From: Apostichopus japonicus
Taxonomy: Eukaryota; Echinodermata; Holothuroidea; Aspidochirotida; Stichopodidae
Direction: 5' to 3'
Assembly (NCBI RefSeq): GCF_037975245.1
Contig: NC_092571.1
Location: 1,592,501-1,656,500 of the forward strand
Length of the DNA stretch: 64,000 nucleotides
Of the stretch, positions 1-11,546 are shown one piece after another; position 1 is the stretch's first letter, and every line of letters starts with the position of its first letter. The notes beneath the pieces were generated by a model. The model made no database searches and was not told the DNA's origin. It saw only the letters and a program-made list of their open reading frames with translations. The position numbers and the translations under genes were made by a program.

Positions 1-3000
1 TTGACATTTTTATTCTTACAGCTGCTTTTCGTAGGGATTTGATTTCTCAGGTCTCCAATGAAACATGAAATGTATAAACAGTGAGTTTATTGGGCTCTTA
101 CAGTCTCTGAAAAGAGCAGATGGCATTTTGATCTCCACAATCGGTTTCGGTATTAAGGCAGGTGGCCTTAATCCGAAGAGCAGACTATGACGCAAAGCTT
201 ACAAGTAGCAAGTTAATAGCATTGAATACATTCAGATTCTGGCATGTGGGTTGGTGGCAATTATGTTAACTTAGAATTTATGTCAATTAAGTTCAAATAA
301 GGTTGAGTTTTCCACTTCCGAAAACAGAACCAAAAATATACGGGCGGGGGAAAAAAAGAAAAAAAAAAGAATAAATACAAATAGATTTTTCTTTCTGGAG
401 ATTTTTATTTTTTGAGCAGTTTAGCATTGCCAACTTAATGTTGATAATATTCTGATATTTGGTTACGAGTCAAGTATATTGCTAAGCTATGTAACAGTAA
501 TAAGATATTGCCACAGTTATGAGTAATGACTGTATGTATATAGTACACTGAACTGGTGGATATTATAGAACAGCATAAATAATTGTATTTTATATATAGA
601 GCTCTACTGTCTCTTTTCGCTCATGTTGAAGTCACTCCTATGAAGCATGTTGTTTTGAACAGATGTTCAAAGTTGCCCTGTTATCACTGTTGCCCAGTTG
701 CCCTGTTGTCACTGTTATCAAGCTGCCTAGTCTATGGGTATCTTATCTGTTTGAGCTGAACTGCAAAATCAACAGAAAGTCCCTGATATTACCAATGTAA
801 ACAATGTATGCCTTTAAACAGAATGTATACATGGGCTAGGTCATTAAATAAAAACCATCGGTGAGAGGGATCTCTCTACTATTGATATATGTATATAGCT
901 AGTACAAGGAAATCACAATAGAGGATTTTTTCGTTTTTACAAAACTGAAATTTGCAACCCGGAAACATGGTTATGTTTTGCAGCGAGTTAAACTTCAAAT
1001 CTGAGAATCATTTTTAACGACGCCAGACATTCCATAATCTGTAAGTGCATCTGTTAACTTTCAATACTATTGTTTTGTACCATTTTTTTAAATTTGCTAT
1101 TTGTAATGGTTATTGTGCATCAGTTGTTTGGAAGTGCTATCAGAGGGGATGATGGGGGGGGGGGTGGGGTGGTGGCAAGGGGGAGGGGGTGGCATGGGAG
1201 GAAGTGTGGGAAGATGGAGGCATCTAGATGGCATGGAATCTTCCCAAGCAAAACTATATTCTTTTCCTTTGATTGTTTTTGTTTACTTTTGGTCGTCTTG
1301 CAGTCATGCACCATAGAAGACATCTTCTTGCTTAAAGTGTTGTTCGAAATCTGTTTTCATTTCCATGGTAACAATGGCCCATTCCACTTTTTGATGCCAT
1401 ATTATATAAAAGCTGCTAATAACATGCTGTTTTACAGTTGCCATCCACTAAGGGGAGTCCTGGATAAATTTTAAATGAAATCGTTGGCGATGTCATACCT
1501 TACTTAATTTCTCCCTCTTGTCACAGCTGTTTTGTCAAACTGTTCCTGCTGTGGCGCATATTAATGTACAATTGTAGACGATCCCGATTCGACATGCGTC
1601 ACAAAATTTGAGATTTTTATACAAGAACAGAAATGTGTGTGTTTTGGAGCCTCCTTAGATTGAATTACCTGTTAGTTAGATATTTTCTAAGTATTTTTTC
1701 AAGGCTGCTTAGTGATGATAATACAGTCGGGCTCAAATATCGATACATGTCTGTCTGCGTTTATTAAACTGGTAGGAAACAACCGAATGTTCACATCTTG
1801 CCTTTCAGTTGATAAAACTTATGTGTTCTTGTTTATTTTGAGATTTGAACGACTCCGAGATGCTGTTGATTATGCATCCGTTGCATTAGTGATGCAGATT
1901 TGCTGTCCAGATTTGTAGCATTATGATATGGTATCCGAGGTGAATTAAATTCCAAAATTGCAATTCATACTTGTAAGCAGCTTCACTGGATCTGGATAGA
2001 CGGATTATTTGGAATATGATCATTAATATTTATGAAAAGAAATGTATTATTAACTCGTAGTAGATAGCAGTCTAGTACTTGGTTAGAATTAAGGCCTGGC
2101 TGGCATGGAAGACTTTTAATCCCTATGCTACCATTTGAAGTTCTGAATATATGTTGGACCCTTTAAACCCACAGAATGATAGTCCGAATTATTTTAGGAC
2201 AAACAAAGTCACTTATTCCTGTAACTGTCCCGTACATTTGAATCTCAATGGAAATAATGGAACGAGTAATCTCAGTGACATTCCCATACATATTTTTCCC
2301 TCGGCTGTAAAAGCCCATTTCCTCCAGTGACTGAAAAGCTCATTTTGGTTTCGATGAAAAGAAAAAAGAAAAGAAAATGAAGAATGTTAGGCGTAGATAC
2401 TTTACTTCCTTCAAGTAATAGATTTAGTCAAAGCACTTTTACGGACGACATGTTTGGTTGAACAACAATGTGGCTATTTAACTCCAATTTTTGAGGGCAG
2501 AGTCATGATGTGATGACAACTGGGTTATTTACGCTCTGGAATGTTTCCCACCTAAAATGTGTATTTCTAGATCGAGTTTCCTTTTGTCACCGATCATATT
2601 TGACCTTGTGACTTTTCATTCAGCTTGGCTTCTTTAGTTTTTTTTTCTAATGTCAAAAACTGCCATGAGTGGTGAGTCATATCTATAAACCAAGTTTGAA
2701 ACATTTGGAAGATCACAAGGGCAAAAGTTTATTAATAAATCATATGTAATCCACATTAATGCCACACAGTAGAGAAGTACTTGTATATGGGCCCTGTTAA
2801 TGCATATGCAGTGAGTGCACACAGCAGTCAGCCTTTCATTACAATCAGTGAGTGTAATAGATGTAGGAACTCACTGTAAACCTGTTGTTACTTGTTGAAC
2901 ACTACATATGCCAACAGGATCTCAGAAACAAAGGAATCCTGAAATCCTGACCTGCAATGATTGAACACAGTAATATATAATACAATTGACTTGAAAATTA

Positions 3001-3617
3001 GTGGGATGCAAACAAATATATTTTTGAATTTTATTGGATTTTAAAATGTTTAAAATTTTAAAGTTAGGAGTTTAATTAAGCTGCAGATCTCTTTGTTTTA
3101 TTGAAGGACATCGAGTCATGTGTGAATATATCCCACCACATTATAGCTTAGTCAATCAGACACATATAAGGGATAATCTAATGCAGCATACTACTTTCCT
3201 TTTTTTATGAAATAGACTTGTTTCACTATCTATGAATGTACCACAGTAGGCTACTGCTGTGTAGAAACTGCATATAAAAGTCCAATGGTGTTAAGCAGCT
3301 ATTTATAAATCAGAAATTGGCTCTTTCATCTCCATGGATACTACTAATTCAGTTATAATCAAAAATAACAATTACTTTACAATGCTATAATTCTTCCATT
3401 GTTCTTAGCTTAATTATATTGCCCTCGATTTTTCTTTAATCGAACGCCCCCTCCCCCCCTAATCCCAGTGCTGATTCTTTCTCTTTTACACTAGGTACCC
3501 ATTCATTCACACAATAGAACAGATAGATCACATTTGAAGGCTAAGTCAGAATTAAGATATGCTTTGAAATCTTGGTAACATCTGTCCCTGACTTGTAGTT
3601 TTTTTATTAATTATATT
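1..3617. other. Anonymous AT-rich non-coding DNA
   Basis: I see no supported gene here. The open frames are under 140 codons, have low-complexity translations and resemble no family I know. Contents include an A-rich tract near 350-372, a 25-bp direct duplication at 671-715, a G-rich stretch at 1151-1210 with an 11-G run at 1154-1164, and a C-rich stretch near 3447-3460. The rest is unique-looking AT-rich sequence, consistent with intron or intergenic DNA. Confidence 0.6.
671..715. repeat. 25-bp tandem duplication, two copies
   Basis: Two adjacent copies begin with AGTTGCCCTGTT at 671 and 696. They differ at one base in their first 20 bases (ATC versus GTC). The sequence between them also contains a partial copy (GTTGCCC). 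No function is suggested. Confidence 0.75.
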
Positions 3618-3619
3618 TA

Positions 3620-3665
3620 CAGGTAGGGGCCCCTCAGAATGCTGGTGCCCCTCAAAATGTAGGTG
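3620..3665. repeat. Left terminal inverted repeat of the transposon
   Basis: The outer 22 bases (to 3641) match the right end exactly in inverse orientation. The following stretch adds a second GCCCCTCA-AAATG unit before the shared TAGGTG (3660-3665), so the left end carries two units where the right end carries one. The end also contains the self-complementary 10-mer AGGGGCCCCT. Confidence 0.9.
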
Positions 3666-4002
3666 AACAAATATTATTGGCTAGAAAAAAAACTGAACCT
3701 GTCATGAACTTTCTATGATACTTTTTAGATAGGATATATGTATGATGAATTTAAAATTGCCAACAACTCAAAAATTATTTCATAGTTTCCAAAAAAACAT
3801 ATGGGTACAATCATCTATTTGCTAACCGTGCATCTAAAATTTGCTATTAATTGAAGTGTACCTTCTTGGCACTGCATCAAAAACGGACAACTAGGGGGTA
3901 ATTTACATTGCAAAATTACCTGTTTGTAGAAAGATGATCAGTGAAATATAGCACTTTGTACGTAACTTGATATTTTTGAAAACATCATTACTTGATCAGA
4001 AT

Positions 4003-4041
4003 CAGCATTTTGAGGGGCATTAAACCAGCGTTTTGAGGGTC
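4003..4041. repeat. Subterminal motif pair, left side of the transposon
   Basis: Two copies of the motif CAGCATTTTGAGGGGCA lie in direct orientation, the second worn (CAGCGTTTTGAGGGTCA). The same motif forms part of the terminal repeats. Repeated subterminal motifs in cut-and-paste transposons are commonly transposase binding sites; that role is inferred here. Confidence 0.75.
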
Positions 4042-4950
4042 AATAAAAAAAAATTATGAAAAATTAATAAATCCATTATAGTGTAATATCAAAACTGTAT
4101 TTTTACATGAAACATATAATTTTACACTAATAACACCAAAAATAAACACTAACCTCACATATTTTGTAATTTAACTACGTTAAATAAGTTGCTCTCATTT
4201 TTTTTTAAATGTTCTGAGAAATATTTACTATTTCCTTCTACAGTATTCCCTCAATTCTATGTCCATTACATTTACTAAGATATGTACAATTCACAACATA
4301 CTGCCAAAATGACTACTATATAAATGAAGATCTCATTTGGATGTAAGTTTTGCTACCTTTAAGATTTTTAACATTGTGGGTCAGTTCAACTGGGTGGGTG
4401 CTTATGGGTTGGCGCAAAATACAGTACCACACACATATAGTATAAACGAATACTAATTACACTTTAAAGAACCTACATTCACATGTAACAGTTTCATGTA
4501 GCTGAAGAAAGAACAATCTGTTTTTAACTGTAATGATTTATATTTAACAGATAATAAACAACTTTATCATTTGAAACTTTAATTAAACAAATAAAGCATC
4601 ATCAGAAAAGACGAACTTGTAAAGGGTAATAACTAAACTATAAAATTAATCAACTTTTCATTTCACAAACACATGTTTATTGATAAATGTATTTCTACAT
4701 TCTTCCACATTTCACCATCCCTGGTTGCACTTCTGCTTCATACACTTCACCATAAAATATAGAAGCAGACTCTTTTTCCATTTCCTGTGGCATACCCTTA
4801 TCTACTCCAAATGGCTTCTCTAAACATCTCACACAGACTTCATCTCCCACCTTTTTTAGAACTCTACCAATAAACACTTCTTCATATTTCACCTAAACCC
4901 ACATCGACACTTTCACATCCTTCATATCCAACCTTCTTAACCCCATCACA

Positions 4951-5046
4951 TCTACACCTTCAACCTCGACAGCATCTACACCTTCAGCCTCAATGTCATC
5001 TGCACCATCAACCTCAACCTCTTCTGCACCTTCAACCTCGATATCA
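4951..5046. repeat. 24-bp minisatellite inside the transposase pseudogene, four copies
   Basis: Four exact-length 24-bp units start at 4951, 4975, 4999 and 5023, each beginning TCTACACC or TCTGCACC. On the minus strand they encode an acidic 8-residue repeat of the type DDIEVEGA. The unit length keeps the reading frame, so the expansion may date from when the gene was still under selection, or it may be a later neutral slip. Confidence 0.85.
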
Positions 5047-5723
5047 TCTACAGACATCACTCCAACAGATGAGTCTTCAACAAGAAGTCGCCGAAGCACA
5101 CGCTTCCCTTGTGTGCAAGCAGGCAAAATCATATCAGGCTTGACTCCATTTTCATCTTTACATGCAGCTTTACTTCATATATTTGGGAAGCCAGCACATT
5201 CAAGCATTTGGGACACAGTTTCAATTTCTCTGCCTCACACTTGCCATTTGGTTTCAAGCAAACACAATGTGACTTAATCTTCAAAAATGTCTCTAGATTA
5301 CACTGTTTCTTCAACTTAGTGTCTTGTCTGGCTTTGTCCCTTGCTTCGTTCTCTTTATTCAATAACTCCACTGACTCTTATATTTGTTGTCCTTCCATGG
5401 ATCCATAGACTTGAGTTACCTTCATGTTACTTGTTACCTTTGGTTTTGGCTTCACTTTCTTAATTGTCAGTAGTCCATCAATCTCCTCCAATGGTGTACT
5501 CTTGAATGAATCTTCAAGCTTCTGGATGGTTTCTAATTAGTTCTCCAGTTTTTGCGTATAGTACTGCTTGGTGTACTTCTTGATGCCAACTGGCGACTCA
5601 ACCATTGATGTGTTGGAAGTTGATGATGAAGGTCCTGTTGTTTCATCAGTTTCATCTTGAATAACAGATGATGCTTGAACAAATTTGTCCTTTTGCATCC
5701 ATTCAACACTCAGGCCATGGTTA

Positions 5724-5773
5724 GTTACACCATGGAGCTATAAACTTGGGATTTATAGCTCCATGGTTACACC
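5724..5773. mobile_element. 34-bp hairpin insertion with 8-bp direct repeats
   Basis: GTTACACC occurs at 5724-5731 and again at 5766-5773. Between the copies lie 34 bases forming a near-complete hairpin. Arms of 15 bp (CCATGGAGCTATAAA at 5730-5744 and its exact complement at 5752-5766) flank a 7-base loop. Insert plus one duplication is 42 bp, which keeps the transposase frame, but the insert itself brings two stops. Removing it joins GVT to NHGLSVEW, the order expected for the protein family as I recall it. It looks like a very small foldback insertion with an 8-bp target duplication (as hAT elements make), or a templated repair event. Confidence 0.65.
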
Positions 5774-6401
5774 AACAGGTTTTGCTGCATTTTTTTTTAT
5801 TTCAAGTTTGTTTGCCCACCGTGGCCAAACATCTGCCAATTTCTTCCTGAAACCATCCCTGTTGACTGTGCATTCTGCTGAAAAGAGTTCTCCCTTGCTG
5901 TTATGGTACTCACAGTGCAAATTTTGATTGATTTGGTCATGTAATTGTGTGACTCCAGTGGTATCAGGTGGAGTGATGAAAAGATGCATTTCTTTTGCTC
6001 TCAAGAACCTCAACACCTCAATATCAAATCTGGAACTGTGGCCATCAGAAACAATGACAACTGGTCTTGCTACCTTCTGTGCTGCTAAGTGTCATTCTAA
6101 TCACTTGTACAACAGGGATTCATGTGTTTGAGAACCACGTTCAGTTGTTGATATGAGAAGATTTGGAATGTTCTTGACAGCAATGTCAGGAGCCATATGT
6201 ACAAGTGTAGATACTTGAGTTTGAAGAAATCCAAAGTATTGTTAATTGTCTTTAGGATGTTTGTTGGTTACTTTTGCTCTTTTATTACTTAAGTGGGGAA
6301 TATTTTTCCATTTGTTGACTGTCAATATGCCAAGGAATGGGAAAACCAAAAATAATTTTGTAAAGGAGATGTCATGTTTTGTATTTTTCATTAGGGAAAA
6401 T

Positions 6402-6440
6402 CAGCATTCTGAGGGGCAATACACCAGCATTTTGGGAACC
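6402..6440. repeat. Subterminal motif pair, right side of the transposon
   Basis: One near-perfect copy (CAGCATTCTGAGGGGCA) is followed by one worn copy (CAGCATTTTGGGAACCTC). Spacing and direct orientation resemble the pair on the left side at 4003-4041. Confidence 0.75.
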
Positions 6441-6570
6441 TCAGTGGGAAAAAATACAAGAAACACAATCAATTTTTAAATAACTCTTAGAGAGTTTAAA
6501 ATGAGTGAACCAGTCAAAATTTGTTGTTAATTCATCACATTCCTGGAAAATTATTAGCAAAATTGTTGAC

Positions 6571-6586
6571 CAGCATTTTGAGGGGC
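6571..6586. repeat. Single subterminal motif, right side of the transposon
   Basis: An exact CAGCATTTTGAGGGGC copy lies about 190 bases inside the right end, in the same orientation as the other internal copies. Confidence 0.75.
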
Positions 6587-6751
6587 AAGTGTTTTCTAGT
6601 GTGGTTTTTCTCCATGCAAAAAAAATATAATAAAAAAAATATTTTCATGTTTGGACCCAAATGCAATCTAAGTTAATAGTTAATCTTCATAATTATTCAT
6701 TGTTTTACCCAATAATGTAAAACTGGTGAGCTGTAGGTGACTTACAAAAAA

Positions 6752-6779
6752 CACCTACATTCTGAGGGGCCCCTACCTG
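6752..6779. repeat. Right terminal inverted repeat of the transposon
   Basis: It starts CACCTACATTCTGAGGGG and ends CCCCTACCTG, directly followed by TA. Reverse-complemented, it matches the left end from 3620 with one 18-base gap corresponding to the extra motif unit on the left. Confidence 0.9.
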
Positions 6780-6781
6780 TA

Positions 6782-9700
6782 ATTATTATACAATAACTGC
6801 ACGTACCTCTAGCGTAGCAGAACTTTTCTAGCTACAGTCACAGTGTGTTTATTATATCATTTTGGTTGTAAAGTCAAAACCGCCAAGGCCAATGTAGCCC
6901 ACGCCTCTAGACACAAAGAGAGCTCTTGCCGGCCTGTTTGTTCTCTGTGACAATGGAAGGGTTTATTGTGATGGTGGGGTCTTAAACCACAATGGCACTT
7001 TACAAATTATGAGGCTCATTTCCTGTGGAAAGTCGGGCGACAAGAGGTGTGAATATTTGGTATTGATAATCGAACGATTGGGTTGCGAGATTATGAATCA
7101 CTGCGCCCAGACGATTCTTGAAATGAGAAGACAAAGATGGGCGTTCGATGAACTGTTGAATTATATAGCGACTGCATAGATCTTGAACAAATCACAAACT
7201 GAGAACGTTCTAATGTCATTGTGATGTCATTTTAAAATGATTCATAATATGTAAACCGGTTTACTCTTAGTCATAATCCGTTAACATGGTAACCAAAAGA
7301 ATTCCAGGCGGTTTGGCATTGATTTTGTTTATTAACTGTGTTTACTTCTTACCTTTTCACAACTTTTCATGACTTCTTCATCCATGCTTCTTCATTTTAC
7401 TACAAGGGTACTTGGTCCAGAACAGATGCTAGACAGTGTATGTTAGTTCATTGTAGTAACATCTAAATTATTAAAGCACCAAATTGAAATTAAGTCTTGT
7501 ATATACCATATTCACATCGAGGAGCTTAGAGTCTGTAGTGAGAAATCAGGTAGCATTATATTGGAATAAATGGATATGTTTTTTTGTAGGGGAAGGAATG
7601 TGGGAGGGGATGGGGCATAGGGTTAGGGTACCCATTTTAGTGTATAATGTTATAAACTGAAAAAAACAAAAACATGTTAGATTATGGTATTTTGTATGCA
7701 TGGACACCCACAGATTGCAGCAACACCCTTTCCACCTACCCTGTCCCATCCCACAAAGGGGTACCAAGTTATATTTTAAGTAGCAAAACTATTGTTTGAA
7801 AAATTTAGTTTCACTTGAAACTCTTTTGTGTGAGACTGTTCCAAGTATACAACTTATTATACATTGTTCTATATGATTGTATTTCAAAAGTAAGTCAACC
7901 CCCCCCCCACCAGCTCCTATTTACAGCTTCCACTCCGATACCCAACCCCAGCTGCCCCAAAGCCCCTACTCCAACCCCTATCCCAACCTCTACCCGAGCC
8001 CCTTCCCATCCAGTCCAGCCCATATCCCCTGTTCTTCTTTTGACTGTATCTGTCTAGATTGGTGATGATTCCCTGATCTTTGCACCATGAATTTGATCGA
8101 TAATAGACACCTTGGATATCCAAGCTCCAAGATCAGATTAAATGACTGTAGGATCAGCCAAGTATTTTATAATCATTTTGGGATTACCATATTTCAATTA
8201 CCTTTCAACAGGTGGCAGTGACATAAATTAAATAGTCTTGACCTGGTCTGGGCTGAAATATCCCACTAAGCTAGTGTTGGCTTTGATATGATACTGTTGC
8301 TATCACCAGTGTTCCCTATACCGATGAGCTGCCAACCTATATGCCCAGCAGTGTGGGCTTGTAATCCATATGTAAGGGGGGGGGGGGGGAATCTAAATCC
8401 ATAGGGAAAGCATTTTACCATCTTCTCTGATTACAAAGTAAACCCCAAGATTAGGAATGGTGCCATCTTGCTATCCAATCAACTTTAATAAATGACTTCC
8501 ATGTGTGTTCAGTGGCCCGAAACAGTACCAGATATCCTAATGGAGTAGTTATATTTCCTGTATTGCAGGGTTGGTTGTACTGTTTCAAACCTGTGACATT
8601 AGTAGTATTGGGAGTTTAACCTTGGTTGTATTGCAGGGCACACTGTGCTGTCACAAGTAGTCAATACTAATTTGGCATACCAAGAGAACTTAAAACTGCC
8701 AAAGTCTCAAATCAATTCGCATAATATTTTAAACAAGTTTTCAATATTTTAGTCTATATAATTTACATTTTTGTTGGACCACAGCTCCATAACTCACACA
8801 ATAATGTAGGTCAATTTAGCTTGATCTATAGTTGGTTTATTTCAAATATACTGTACACTTTCAAAGGTCAAAGTTTCTCCAGTCTTCCAAGTTTATTCCT
8901 GAATGTGTGCTATATACCAAACTGTATACTGTGAAACTGAATTTACAGATGATTGAGTATCGAGGATGGAATCAAATTCTTTAATTGCTGACCTCAATAA
9001 CCGTCACAGTTTGGTCAACAGTCCAGAAGATACATTCATTATTGTGATCAATTCTTGTTTCATTTTTGGAATTATAGTCATCATTCAAATACAAGAAAAC
9101 TGCTTTAAGTATTTCAGATCAAAGTTCCCACAGTGAATTGCAAAAAAATTACCATTACCAAGAATGTGGTTGTATAAAGTTCTTCAGATCATTTTTTGGG
9201 GGGACATCATTGGGGTGGGGGAGGGGGCAGCAGCTTTGTTACCTCACCGGGGGAAAAAGCAGGATCCTGATTTATACTTGCGTTCACAAATGTCAACAGT
9301 GGCCTATTTCCTTGGGTAAAACAATGTAATTAAGTCATTGTTTAAGTAATTAAGTCTGTCCAAGTGAGACACTGTCCTTGAACTATTAGAATGAAATCAA
9401 TAAGGTGACCTATTGCTATTAATACTGTCTGGATTCCATGTAGTATTCATTTAATGTGTGAACAACATATATGAAACTCACGAATGTTTTCTCTCAAAAC
9501 TTTGCAGAAACTTATATTGCCCGACATGTGCATTTTGCTGATATTGTATTAAATTAGGGAATATTCTCTTTTTGAATGGAAATCAAAAAATTTTCTCGCC
9601 CTTCCCTTTCCTCTTTGTATGTATTCTGTGTCTTCACAATCGTAGTCTAGGCAAAACTAGGCAAAGCCATAATTGTCTTCCTAACGTTCAACTAAATTGT

Positions 9701-11483
9701 GGCAACGAACAAAATCTCTTTACTTTTGTTCTAGCGTTTGAATTTGTAAATAATTGCTGGTAGTTATTGTCAACAGATTTCCTGGAATGATTCCTTTGTA
9801 AATGTACTTTCAATATTCTGATCTGTATTATAGCCAGCAGATATGTAAATCATATGTATCAATACCGCACACAGCACGTACACAACAACAACATGTTGAT
9901 GAATGTGGGATTGTGTGGGATTAATAGTTAGGCCCCCGCTGTAAGATAGCGAGGCATTCTGGAGTTCATGGCTAGCCCTAAAGGGTGGTTGATCATAATA
10001 TGGATTTGGTGATACTGTGAAAGATCAAAAGAAAAAGAAAAACTCTTTGCTATATGCAGTCAAAGAACAGTTTAGATCTAACTGAATAGTAGCAGAAACT
10101 CTAGACGACCCTGTGTTGTTATTGAGCAGACCGAACTACTTGAAGAAGAAGAGTCTTTCAGAAGATGGGGTGTCATGGTGTCAGAGTGTAGTGTCCTCAC
10201 AATGAGAGAGAACCTGCAGGGGTACAGTAGTTGAGTTGGAGGTCAAGTGGGCAAAAGTTCAGCAGTGGGAGTCTATTTATTCTTCTTCCCCCCCCCCCCC
10301 CCGTCCCGCCCCTTGGGATAAATCGATAGTCAGTCTTTAATTTTTTTACCCAGAATGAGGTATGTGACGCAGAGTTTTACAAAAGACAGAAATACAAGAG
10401 GTGACAACCATCCATTATAAACCGGTTGGTCCTTGTCCAACTTCAAAGGAAAATGAAGAATCGTAGTCAAGTTGAATTATGTATTGACAATAGGTCACAG
10501 TGTATGAAATCTAGATTTGGGGCAAAATGCTAACTTTTTCTTAGTCAGTTATGTATAAGGTCATATTTTTACCTAGAAATTCAGATTGTCAATTTTGTCA
10601 CATTTTTACGTATTAGCAGAGTCCCCCCTACCCCTTCAGTTAATTCCTTTTGTTTACAAACCTGCCAACAATTAATACGACCCTTAGTCAGGTACGTCGT
10701 CGGCTGTTAGAAGAAATACTGTTGCTTGATTGCTACCATTTCCATAGCAACGAGGACCTATTTTCAGTGTAATCCTCATTTCATGCAACGTCTTAACGGG
10801 GCCTCAAATCTGTCACCCTCTCGTACCGTAATTGGCTGGTTTTTAACTGCCCCGACCTACTTCCTTAGGTTAAGTCTGTATGGATCCATGTTCTTAGTAA
10901 GTAAGCAACGAAATGCCCAGCCGGTCTGTTGCACTGGTAATCGGATCAGCTGGTTAATATGCCCCAGTTACAGTTGAGAACTTTTGTAGGATCGGATTAG
11001 CTGGCTTTTGCGTTTAAGCTAAAGGACTTTCCAAGGTTGTCATTGGTATATATGTAGCGTGTGTAGCACATCCATTTTTGTTTTTGTTTAATACGATATG
11101 CAAGGACTATAAAACGTGGCTTTTCCAAACGTTTCGTATGTTCAATCGCTAGCGTTGTTCATATATATAGCTTGTACTGTAGTTGTGTGCTGAACCGTAT
11201 AATAATGCAGTTTATTTGCTTTAACACTTACGCATACTTGTATAAGGTACTAAGTGAAGGTACTGTATGTAGCAAGTGTTATAATATAGTACACAAAAAA
11301 TGCAGAAATTGATGACGCATGTCAAGGATTCATGATTCTATGATTAGGTTGTCAGTTTGTCAAGTGCTCTAATATCTTGTGGTCAGTGGGGTGCACAAAT
11401 GAGGCCGGGATGGGGGGGGGGGGGGTTGGGGGTGGGATGGCATGGCATGGCTCACTTCCATCACATCGTTAGTCGGTGAACAG
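6782..11483. other. Anonymous non-coding DNA with G/C homopolymers
   Basis: I see no supported gene. Notable contents are a C-rich pyrimidine stretch at 7890-8035, a 14-G run at 8376-8389, a G-rich stretch at 9196-9230, a 15-C run at 10288-10302 and a 14-G run at 11412-11425. Open frames crossing the C-rich stretch give Pro/Ser-rich translations that are compositional artefacts. Sequence around 6900-7260 and 10680-11000 has higher complexity and more CG dinucleotides but no recognisable product. Confidence 0.55.
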
Positions 11484-11546
11484 TGGTTCTGTTGTGGAAA
11501 ATGGTTCAGCGGGGGAAACGGTTCATTCGGGGAAACGGTTCAGTTG
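11484..11546. repeat. About 17-bp imperfect minisatellite, three to four copies
   Basis: Units built on GGGGAAACGGTTCA recur at about 17-base spacing. The two right-hand copies are the best preserved and those to the left are worn (GGAAAATGGTTCAGC). It lies just downstream of a G-rich stretch. Confidence 0.65.

Larger units (their letters stand above)
4695..6240 (-). pseudogene. Broken DDE_1 (pogo/jerky-type) transposase
   Basis: Read on the minus strand, one frame runs from about 6240 to 5129 and contains a transposase core. A segment reading VVIVSDGHSSRFD is followed about 20 residues later by ITPPDTTGVTQLHDQ. These match the second and third acidic positions of the DDE_1 fold (the usual 'D-G-H' and 'Q-P-L-D-Q' blocks). 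Stops interrupt the same frame at 6101-6103, 6092-6094, 5753-5755, 5738-5740, 5537-5539 and 5378-5380. The C-terminal region has a CVCLKPNGKC...CPKC cysteine pattern (about 5250-5190), then shifts frame near 5130. It continues through an acidic repeat to a final segment containing EVCVRCLEKPFGV and ends at 4695. The first catalytic acidic block and the DNA-binding N-terminus were not found. The gene cannot be functional as it stands. Confidence 0.85.
3620..6779 (-). mobile_element. Degenerate pogo/Tigger-like DNA transposon, 3.16 kb
   Basis: The element is bounded by inverted ends. The left end begins CAGGTAGGGGCCCCTCAGAA at 3620, and the right end at 6779 reads as its exact reverse complement. 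Both ends are flanked by the dinucleotide TA (3618-3619 and 6780-6781), the usual target duplication of Tc1/mariner/pogo elements. CAGG at the tip also fits the pogo/Tigger group. Inside lies a broken DDE_1-type transposase on the minus strand. Several copies of a CAGCATTTTGAGGGGC motif sit near both ends. About 1.1 kb on the left and 0.5 kb on the right are AT-rich and not recognisably coding, and the N-terminal helix-turn-helix region of a transposase was not found. This copy is therefore dead and has probably lost internal sequence. The family assignment is inference; the ends and TA flanks are read directly. Confidence 0.88.

Noticed and set aside
1070-1474. 134-codon plus-strand frame with Gly-rich start and hydrophobic end
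   Set aside because: The Gly-rich part comes from the G-rich tract at 1151-1210 and the rest from T-rich sequence; no signal or domain stands out.
7617-7632. GGGTTAGGGT, telomere-like
   Set aside because: Only about two units are present and no array follows.
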